DNA of 36,516 nt from JALOLG01 sp035557475 (GTDB lineage Bacteria; Actinomycetota; Acidimicrobiia; Acidimicrobiales; Ilumatobacteraceae). The first letter of the stretch is position 1; each line of letters begins with the position of its first letter. The DNA is taken from contig DATMDV010000257.1 of the NCBI GenBank assembly GCA_035557475.1, positions 1 to 36,516 on the forward strand. Direction: 5' to 3'. This document shows, one piece after another, positions 31,076-36,516 of this stretch. A model generated the notes under the pieces. That model ran no database searches, was not told the origin of the DNA, and worked only from the letters and a program-made list of their open reading frames with translations. The position numbers and the translations under genes are program-made.

Positions 31076-32416
31076 ATGGACACTGCCGCGCAGCGAGCGT
31101 TCAATGCGACGCATCGCAAGGCCGGTCAGTTCACGCTGCTCCTCGACGAGAATTTCGACATCCTGTGGCATTGCGAATCGCTCACCGCGATCCTCGGTTG
31201 GACGGATCTCGCCGGCCGCAGCGCCACCGAGTTCGTCCACACCGAAGATCTGGGTGTGGTGCTCGAGACGATGCTCAACGTCAACCAGCCGGCCGAGCTC
31301 TACAACCGGTGGAATCCGGAACATCCCCCGGAATCGGCCGATATCCGTGTCGTCGACGTGAATGGCACGTGGCGGTACTTCGAGGCGACTACCTACACCC
31401 TCCTGGACGATCCAGCGGTCAACGGTGTGTTGTGCACGTGCAAGCTCATCAGCGACCGGTCCGACATCGGTCGGGCGATCGAGCTCCTCGGGTCGGGATC
31501 GGACGTCGACACGGTCCTGCCCGTCGTCGCCAGGCTCGCCGATCACTGCCTCGGAATGACCACGCGCTGCGCGTTCGCGTGGCAGCACGGCGCCCGGACG
31601 CTCTCCGTGACGGCCGGCGGCGAGCCGGCGATCGACGATCGCCTCGCCGCAGCTGCCGCACTGGTCTGGTCGTTGGGCATCGTCGAACCGATCACGTTCA
31701 CCGATCTCGACGATCCGCGACTCGGCGGTGCCGGACCGATCGCAAGGGACGCCGGGTTCCTCGTCGCCTACCTCGTTCCGATCGAAGCGCCGACCGGCCC
31801 CGAGATCATCGGGGCGATGATGGCCTGGAGTCGGTCGACGGTCGAGTTCAAGGCTCCGCCGCAATCGCCGATCCACGTCGCCCTGCGGCTCGCCGCGCTG
31901 GCGATCGCCGACAGCCGAACGAAGCGCGACCTGCGCTGGGCCGCGGCCCACGATCCCTTGACGGGGCTGGTCAACCGCACCGAGTTCGCGCGCAAGCTCG
32001 AGACGATCTCGGCCACCGCCGACATCGTGCTCTTGTACATCGATCTCGATGACTTCAAGCCGATCAACGACACACATGGCCACGCGGTCGGCGACGCCGT
32101 CCTGATCGAGGTCGGTCGTCGCGTCCTCGACGTCATCGGCGAACGCGACGTCGTCGGCCGGCTCGGTGGGGACGAGTTCGCCGTCATCTGCGCCGAGACC
32201 AACGACCCGATCGTCGGCCGCGACATCGCCGACAGGATCGTGCGCGCAGTTCGCGAACCGATCCGCGTCGCTGGGGTCGACGTTCATGTCGGTGCGTCGG
32301 TCGGCGTCGCGGTCGGCGCCCAGCCACTGATCCCTGCCCAGTTGATGCAACGCGCCGACGACGCGCTCTACCTCGCCAAGACCTCGGGCAAGAACACCGT
32401 CCGCCTGGCCAGCTGA
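31076..32416 (+). CDS. PAS/GAF-GGDEF diguanylate cyclase
   Basis: A 446-residue cytoplasmic signalling protein. A PAS domain (about 15-120) opens FTLLLDENFDILWHCESLTAILGW. A GAF-like region (about 140-270) follows, then a GGDEF domain (about 280-446). In that domain AAHDPLTGLVNRTEF and LLYIDLDDFKPINDTHGHAVGDAVL precede the intact GGDEF (364-368) of RLGGDEFAVI. The Asp/Asp metal-binding and signature residues are present, so c-di-GMP synthesis is expected. The product-inhibition RxxD site is absent (Gly at the Arg position). No EAL domain. ATG at 31076 fits the domain start. Input signal unknown. Confidence 0.92.
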   Translation: MDTAAQRAFNATHRKAGQFTLLLDENFDILWHCESLTAILGWTDLAGRSATEFVHTEDLGVVLETMLNVNQPAELYNRWNPEHPPESADIRVVDVNGTWRYFEATTYTLLDDPAVNGVLCTCKLISDRSDIGRAIELLGSGSDVDTVLPVVARLADHCLGMTTRCAFAWQHGARTLSVTAGGEPAIDDRLAAAAALVWSLGIVEPITFTDLDDPRLGGAGPIARDAGFLVAYLVPIEAPTGPEIIGAMMAWSRSTVEFKAPPQSPIHVALRLAALAIADSRTKRDLRWAAAHDPLTGLVNRTEFARKLETISATADIVLLYIDLDDFKPINDTHGHAVGDAVLIEVGRRVLDVIGERDVVGRLGGDEFAVICAETNDPIVGRDIADRIVRAVREPIRVAGVDVHVGASVGVAVGAQPLIPAQLMQRADDALYLAKTSGKNTVRLAS

Positions 32417-33049
32417 GACGTCGCGTTCGGGTGACCACAGCAGCGCCGTACCGTTGACGCCCCGCGCGTCCGAGGCGTACGGTCACAGCGCAAACAACGG
32501 GGCCTGGGCGAGCGGTAGCTTCCCTGGCCTGGCCGACACCTGCTGGGAGAGGTCGACGTTGGGGAAAGTAGCGCTTGGCGTAGAAATCGCGCTCAGGCGA
32601 GTGGCACATCCGATTGTCTCGGTGCCCTAGACCTCGGCGCCAGCGTGGAACCCACCGCGCCGGTGATGGCCCGGGGAGGTCCGAGCATGTCTGCACCCGA
32701 CGACGCGATCCCCGCCTGCCGGTGGCCGGCGCCGACGATTCGGAGCGCAGCAGTGCCTGTCAGGTCACCCGCTGTCGCCGAAATCGTCGACGGCTTTCAA
32801 GCGGTGCGGGGGGATCTGATGCACCTCCTGCTCGATTTGGAAACGGAACTGCGACGAGTCGGTGACGACAGACCGTGATAACGCTCCGCCAGGTGAACAC
32901 GATGGCCGACAACGGCACCACGCTCACCTCCCGATCTCAGGAGTGTCACGGATCAACCGAAACTGGTGCCGCCCGTCAGCCGAAAAGACGTCACGGCATC
33001 AACCGACGACGGAACGACACCGATCAGCCGAAGTCTCAGAACGCAGGCG
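32417..33049. other. Gene-poor stretch of unlike codon use
   Basis: No convincing gene in 633 bp. A plus-strand frame at 32645-32878 (GTG start, 77 codons) ends in a leucine-rich amphipathic helix (EIVDGFQAVRGDLMHLLLDL). However, by my rough count nearly 30% of its codons end in A or T, against about 10% in nearby genes, and I recognise no family. The DNA from 32880 to 33040 is visibly less GC-rich than its surroundings. It may be a remnant of transferred DNA next to the tRNA genes; no integrase, att repeat or transposon end was found. Confidence 0.5.
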
Positions 33050-33121
33050 TGCGCCCCCAGGGATTCGAACCCTGAACCAATGGATTAAGAGTCCACTGCT
33101 CTGCCGTTGAGCTAGAGGCGC
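33050..33121 (-). tRNA. tRNA-Lys (CTT)
   Basis: A full cloverleaf on the minus strand: acceptor GCGCCTC pairs with GGGGCGC, then U8-A9 and D arm AGCTC..GAGC. The anticodon loop is CTCTTAA with anticodon CTT, and the T arm has GGTTCGAATCC. The discriminator A is at 33050, and the 3' CCA is not encoded. 72 nt. It lies downstream of tRNA-His and a strong hairpin. Confidence 0.95.
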
Positions 33122-33129
33122 GAAGCCCG

Positions 33130-33167
33130 GGCAGTGTAGGGGGCAACGCGGTGCCCCCCAAACTGCC
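33130..33167. terminator. Strong hairpin between tRNA genes
   Basis: Inner arms GGGGGCA (33139-33145) and TGCCCCC (33152-33158) with a 6-nt loop are extended by outer arms GGCAGT (33130-33135) and ACTGCC (33162-33167). It is located right after tRNA-His and before tRNA-Lys in the direction of transcription. It fits a terminator or a tRNA-processing structure. Confidence 0.6.
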
Positions 33168-33180
33168 AGGGCACGGGTGG

Positions 33181-33255
33181 GGTGAGCGACGGGAATTGAA
33201 CCCGCGGCCTTCAGGGCCACAACCTGATGCTCTAACCAACTGAGCTACGCCCACC
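33181..33255 (-). tRNA. tRNA-His (GTG)
   Basis: Minus-strand cloverleaf with the His-specific extra G-1 (33255) opposite C73 (33181). The acceptor is GTGGGCG with CGCTCAC, then U8-A9, and the anticodon loop TTGTGGC has anticodon GTG. The T arm is GGGTTCAATTCCC. The three bases after C73 (complement of 33178-33180) read CCA, so the 3' CCA is encoded, unlike the neighbouring tRNA-Lys. Confidence 0.96.
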
Positions 33256-33488
33256 ATGGGGGAGCGAACATTCTGCCACGCCGGGGATGCATCGCCACCA
33301 TCTCGATACGCGACGAACGAGCCCAGTCGCGCACGGGCGGGACGACGGGAACGGTGGGTGTTCCTGGCGGCTCGCGGATCGGTAAGGATGGATCATCGGG
33401 GTACGGCGCACAACATTCCGGTTTGCCCATGACGACGAGAAGCGTTGATCCGATAGGCTGAGACGAACGGTATAGCGAGGATCGGACC

Positions 33489-34862
33489 ATGAAGACAACG
33501 GATTCCGTAACATCTGAGGCCATCACGGCAATCGCCCGCAAGGTCACCGAACGTGAGATGCGCGTCTACGGCGAGCGCACGCGCGCCTCGCAGCTGGCGA
33601 CCGACCGTGCTCGCAAGGTGCTGCCAGCCGGCGTCCCGTCGAGCTTCCAGGCCTACGACCCGCATCCCATCGTCGTGCGCCACGCATCGGGCTCGCGGAT
33701 GATCGACGTCGACGGCAACGAGTACGTCGATTACGACATGGGCTTCGGTGCGCTGTTCGCCGGTCACATGCATCCGGCGGTGCGACGTGCCGTCGAGGCC
33801 CAGCTCGACCACGGAACGTTGTACGTCACGCCGTGCGAGCTCGACGCCGAGGTCGGCGAGCTGTTGGCCGATCGTTACGGGCTGCCGATGTGGCGCCCGA
33901 CGAACTCGGGCACCGAGGCGACGATGGACGCCATTCGGCTCGCTCGCGGCGCCACCAAGCGCGAGCGGATGGTCAAGGTCGAGGGTGGGTTCCACGGCCA
34001 CCACGACGAGGTGATGATCTCGAACAAGCCGCCGCTCGACAAGGCCGGGCCGGCCGACGCGCCGAACTCGGTGCCGCAGTCCGCTGGCATCACCCGCGGC
34101 ACCATCGCCGACGTCACGGTGATCCCGTACAACGATCCCGACGCGCTCGAGCGGGCGCTGGCCAACGACGACGTCGCCTGCTTCATCGTCGAGCCGGTGA
34201 TGGAGAACATCGGGATCTGCCTCCCGCAGCCCGGCTACCTCGAAGCCGTCAGGGAGATCACCGCCCGGCACGGCACGTTGCTGATCTTCGACGAGGTCAA
34301 GACGGGCATCACGGCCGGGTACGGCGGGGCGACGGCGAAACTCGGCGTGCAGCCCGACCTCATCACGCTCGCCAAGTCGATCGGGGGTGGCTTCCCGGTT
34401 GGGGCGTTCGGCGGCAAGCGCGAGTACATGAACCTCATCACCACCGGTGAGGTGCTGCACCTCGGCACGTACAACGGCAACCCCCTCGTGATGGCCGCCG
34501 TGAAGGCCACGCTCACCGAGGCGTGCACGCGGCCGGTGGTCGAGGCGACGATCGCCCGCAACGCCCGGCTGGTCGCCGCGTGCGACGCGGTCATCCAGCG
34601 ATCGGGGATCCCGGCCCACACCGTCGAGTTCGGCGCCAAGGGCTGCATCACGTGGTCGAGCGAGCGAGTCCGGAACTACCGCGACTACAAGGCGACCAAC
34701 TTCGATCTCGCGTTCGCGCAATGGATCCACGGGATCAACCGGGGTGTGCTCCTGCCCCCGGGCCTCGACGAGCAGTGGTTGATCTCCGTCGCCCACGACG
34801 ACGACGACTCGATGCGCTACGCGACGGTGTTCGAGGAGTTCGTCGACGAGTTGATCGCCTGA
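33489..34862 (+). CDS. Class III PLP-dependent aminotransferase (GSA-aminomutase-like)
   Basis: A 457-residue fold-type I PLP enzyme resembling glutamate-1-semialdehyde aminomutase and related class III aminotransferases. Motifs are LPAGVPSSFQAYDPHPIVV, DGNEYVDYDMGFGALFAGHMHPAV, RPTNSGTEATMDAIRLARGAT, FHGHHDEVM, IFDEVKTGI and PLP lysine Lys296 in LAKSIGGGFPVGAFGG. HemL would make 5-aminolevulinate. The family also covers beta- and amino-acid transaminases, no other heme gene is adjacent, and the N-terminus is extended by ~35 residues, so hemL is not assigned. ATG at 33489 with GAGGA (33477-33481) 7 nt upstream. It faces the next gene convergently across 13 bp. Confidence 0.9.
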   Translation: MKTTDSVTSEAITAIARKVTEREMRVYGERTRASQLATDRARKVLPAGVPSSFQAYDPHPIVVRHASGSRMIDVDGNEYVDYDMGFGALFAGHMHPAVRRAVEAQLDHGTLYVTPCELDAEVGELLADRYGLPMWRPTNSGTEATMDAIRLARGATKRERMVKVEGGFHGHHDEVMISNKPPLDKAGPADAPNSVPQSAGITRGTIADVTVIPYNDPDALERALANDDVACFIVEPVMENIGICLPQPGYLEAVREITARHGTLLIFDEVKTGITAGYGGATAKLGVQPDLITLAKSIGGGFPVGAFGGKREYMNLITTGEVLHLGTYNGNPLVMAAVKATLTEACTRPVVEATIARNARLVAACDAVIQRSGIPAHTVEFGAKGCITWSSERVRNYRDYKATNFDLAFAQWIHGINRGVLLPPGLDEQWLISVAHDDDDSMRYATVFEEFVDELIA

Positions 34863-34875
34863 CGGCGGAGGCCGA

Positions 34876-35688
34876 TCAGCTCCAGCTGCGGTCTTCGCGG
34901 TAGCGCCCGACCGCGAGCGGCGTCGACCACTGCTTGCGCCGTCCGGAGCCGGACGAGGCGAGAATCAACGCCACGCCACCAGCGGCGAGCACCACGACGG
35001 CGCCGATCACGAACGACACCGAGCGCAGCGCGAGGCGCGGCGAGGCCTGGACCCACGTGCTGTCGTCGATCGCCGGGACGAGGTGCACCGGGATGATGTA
35101 ACCGAACACGATCAGACCGGCGGCGATCGCGATGCCGAGCTCGCCGAGCGCCCGCACGAGCTCGCTGCGATCCGGACGGGTCACGAGCGCGAGCAGCAGG
35201 ATCAACGCGCCGAGTGCGGCCACGATCGGCACGAACCAGCGCAGCGTCGTGTCGAGCAGGTCGAGCGTGCCGATCTTCGGGACGGGCAGGGTGATCGGCA
35301 GGCCGGGTACGTCGACGGCGCGTTCGTCACGCACGATCTGGATCAGTTGCACCCCGCTGATGGTGACGGGATCGTCGTTCTCACCGATGATGCGGCGATG
35401 TGCGCTGTTGACGATGTCGGCCATCAACGTGGCGCCCGGCTTGCTGTCGATGATGGGATCGATGATCACCGCCAGGTCGTTGGCGGAGAGCTCCAGCGTC
35501 GGCGCCGCGGCGTCGGCAACGATGGCGGTCAGCTCGCGCCGGATCTCGGTGTCGTTGAGGATCGCTTCTGCCTGATCGGCGTTGGCTTCGGGGCTGAACA
35601 CGGCGCGCTGGAGCCACCATCCGCCCACCGCGAGGCTCAGCGCCACACCGGCGAGCAGCAAGAGAACCCCGGACAGGCTGCGCCGCAC
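34876..35688 (-). CDS. Unknown membrane protein with large extracellular loop
   Basis: A 270-residue integral membrane protein. The first TM helix (about 5-24, LSGVLLLLAGVALSLAVGGWW) is followed by an external domain of ~110 residues. That domain contains LNDTEIRRELTAIVADAAAPTLELSAND, MADIVNSAHRRIIGEND and VPGLPITLPVPKIG. Three more TM helices (WFVPIVAALGALILLLALV, ELGIAIAAGLIVFGYIIP and SFVIGAVVVLAAGGVALIL) and a basic tail follow. I do not recognise the family, although actinobacteria have many such proteins. GTG at 35688 begins just before the first TM helix, and GAGACT ends 6 nt upstream. It is divergent from the DUF983-type gene. Confidence 0.82.
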   Translation of the reverse strand: MRRSLSGVLLLLAGVALSLAVGGWWLQRAVFSPEANADQAEAILNDTEIRRELTAIVADAAAPTLELSANDLAVIIDPIIDSKPGATLMADIVNSAHRRIIGENDDPVTISGVQLIQIVRDERAVDVPGLPITLPVPKIGTLDLLDTTLRWFVPIVAALGALILLLALVTRPDRSELVRALGELGIAIAAGLIVFGYIIPVHLVPAIDDSTWVQASPRLALRSVSFVIGAVVVLAAGGVALILASSGSGRRKQWSTPLAVGRYREDRSWS

Positions 35689-35714
35689 TGGATGAGTCTC
35701 GCGGATCGGCGACC

Positions 35715-35720
35715 TACCCT
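35715..35720 (+). promoter_or_regulatory. -10 element of DUF983-type gene
   Basis: TACCCT (TAnnnT) ends 7 nt before the ATG at 35728 in the 39-bp divergent gap; a leaderless start is predicted. Confidence 0.4.
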
Positions 35721-35727
35721 GCGAGTA

Positions 35728-36144
35728 ATGGCCGCGCCACCCGTCCAGAGCCGACCGGCACTTTCCACGATGGTGCGCCGTGGTTTGATACGGAAGTGCC
35801 CGTGGTGTGGCGACCGGCATGCGTATTTCACGCGCTGGTTCTCCAAGCAGCGCGCCTGTCGCAACTGCGGCACGCCGTGGCGTCGGGGTGATGTCGGGTT
35901 CGAGCTCGGGGCAGCGACCATCAACACGATCGTCACGTTCGGGGTGATCATCGTCGCCGGCGCGGTGGCGATGATCGCCACCTCGCCCGACATCCCGACG
36001 GTGAAGATCGTCGTGTGCCTCGTGGTCGCGGCGGTGGTGATCCCAGTGTTGATCTACCCGGTGACGTACACATTGTGGCAGGCGCTCGACCTCGCCATGC
36101 GCCCGCCGGCACCGGGCGATCTCCCGTCGCCACCCGTGCTGTAG
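35728..36144 (+). CDS. DUF983-like zinc-ribbon membrane protein
   Basis: A 138-residue protein. After a short N-terminus comes a zinc ribbon, RKCPWCGDRHAYFTRWFSKQRACRNCGTPWRRGD (CxxC plus CxxC), the DUF983 signature. Two TM helices (about 60-80 and 90-112) and a Pro-rich tail follow. DUF983 proteins are small bacterial membrane proteins of unsettled function. ATG at 35728 is chosen because the frame upstream has no family similarity and TACCCT lies 7 nt before it. It precedes recA by 189 bp. Confidence 0.85.
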   Translation: MAAPPVQSRPALSTMVRRGLIRKCPWCGDRHAYFTRWFSKQRACRNCGTPWRRGDVGFELGAATINTIVTFGVIIVAGAVAMIATSPDIPTVKIVVCLVVAAVVIPVLIYPVTYTLWQALDLAMRPPAPGDLPSPPVL

Positions 36145-36173
36145 CGCCGCCTCGCCCAATCTGCGCGAAAGGC

Positions 36174-36203
36174 TTGTACGAACGACTGTTCGAAGATTAC
36201 AGT
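36174..36203 (+). promoter_or_regulatory. recA promoter
   Basis: -35 TTGTAC (36174-36179) and -10 TACAGT (36198-36203) with an 18-bp spacer. The LexA box occupies the spacer, so LexA binding would directly block polymerase. The leader is ~120 nt to the recA ATG. Confidence 0.6.
36178..36193. promoter_or_regulatory. LexA/SOS box of recA
   Basis: ACGAACGACTGTTCGA matches the actinobacterial/Gram-positive LexA consensus TCGAAC-N4-GTTCGA except for the first base. It lies 141 bp before the recA ATG, between the promoter hexamers. Confidence 0.8.
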
Positions 36204-36333
36204 GGTGTCATTCGCCGTCGCCAGCCGGCTGCGAACCCGCCGCACGGATCACTGTCACACCCCCTCCGTACGGTCGGCAAGCACCGATCGGGCTCACGCC
36301 CCCACACCACTCAAAGCTTCGAAAGGCAGATCG

Positions 36334-36516
36334 ATGAGTACTGACCGCGAGAAGGCGCTCGACATGGCGCTGGCGCAGATCGACAAGCAGTTCGGCAAGG
36401 GCTCGATCATGCGGATGGGCGACAAGACCACGATGGGGATCGAATCCGTGTCGACCGGCGCCTTGTCGCTCGACCTGGCCCTCGGCATCGGGGGCCTGCC
36501 CCGGGGCCGCGTCACC
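36334..36516 (+). CDS. recA: Recombinase RecA (3' partial)
   Basis: The first 61 codons of RecA, cut by the window end: MSTDREKALDMALAQIDKQF, then GKGSIMRMGDK, ESVSTGALSLDLALGIGGLPRGRVT, all typical of the RecA N-terminal domain. RecA catalyses strand exchange and triggers LexA cleavage. The Walker A lies just beyond the window. ATG at 36334 with GAAAGG (36321-36326) as Shine-Dalgarno sequence. Expression is predicted to be SOS-controlled through the LexA box upstream. AddAB-like genes at 8-14 kb would load it on resected DNA. Confidence 0.97.
   Translation, partial: MSTDREKALDMALAQIDKQFGKGSIMRMGDKTTMGIESVSTGALSLDLALGIGGLPRGRVT

Noticed and set aside
32184..32696. Minus-strand 170-codon frame with an aromatic stretch (RDFYAKRYFP)
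   Set aside because: Half of it is antisense of the GGDEF gene; composition is Arg-rich and no family is recognised.
32862..33110. Plus-strand frames running into tRNA-Lys
   Set aside because: They overlap a clear tRNA gene and show no protein family.
34876..36159. A 427-codon minus-strand protein spanning the DUF983-type gene
   Set aside because: The upstream 157 codons are antisense of the zinc-ribbon gene; the TM signal begins right after GTG 35688.

Overview
The window is high-GC, densely packed bacterial chromosome. GC-rich third codon positions, frequent GTG starts, a LexA box of the actinobacterial CGAAC-N4-GTTCG type, and actinobacterial-type small proteins suggest an actinobacterium. 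An Acidimicrobiia/Ilumatobacter-like origin is my inference; no rRNA is present to confirm it. I see no insertion sequence, phage, CRISPR array or plasmid function, so most of the window looks like core chromosome.

Layout. 1-1.3 kb: 3' end of a secreted-type protein with an I78-inhibitor-like tail. 1.3-5.7 kb: signal recognition and ribosome cluster (ffh, rpsP, KH protein, rimM, trmD, rplS, YraN family), with a perfect 79-bp tandem repeat between ffh and rpsP. 5.6-6.0 kb (minus): a 36-residue membrane protein translationally coupled to a zinc-ribbon protein. 6.0-8.0 kb: enoyl-CoA hydratase, a glyoxalase-like protein and an unknown anchored protein. 8.0-14.4 kb (minus): an AddB-like and AddA-like helicase-nuclease pair. 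14.5-15.5 kb (minus): rpe and a small conserved protein. 15.6-17.7 kb: RlmD-like RNA methyltransferase and pseudouridine-5'-phosphate glycosidase. 17.7-18.9 kb (minus): two coupled flavodoxin-fold oxidoreductases. 19.0-22.8 kb: a choice-of-anchor-A surface protein, a GNAT acetyltransferase (minus), a DUF2889 protein and a MalY/PatB-type lyase. 22.9-25.1 kb (minus): ECF sigma and anti-sigma factor, a small membrane protein and a DinB-like protein.

25.2-31.0 kb is the most interesting block. A minus-strand operon encodes an imelysin-like lipoprotein, a di-heme DUF1111 lipoprotein, a second imelysin-family lipoprotein and an anchored unknown protein. It is divergent by only 18 bp from a vitamin K-dependent gamma-carboxylase (HTTM) homologue. 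All products are exported or membrane-bound, which suggests one cell-surface system, plausibly for metal/iron handling or surface redox.

31.1-36.5 kb: a PAS-GGDEF diguanylate cyclase, a gene-poor stretch, tRNA-His and tRNA-Lys, a class III aminotransferase, a membrane protein divergent from a DUF983-type protein, and the start of recA behind a promoter carrying a LexA box.

A recurrent signal is a -10-like TAnnnT hexamer ending 6-9 nt before the start codon of many first genes. This predicts widespread leaderless transcription and helped choose starts.
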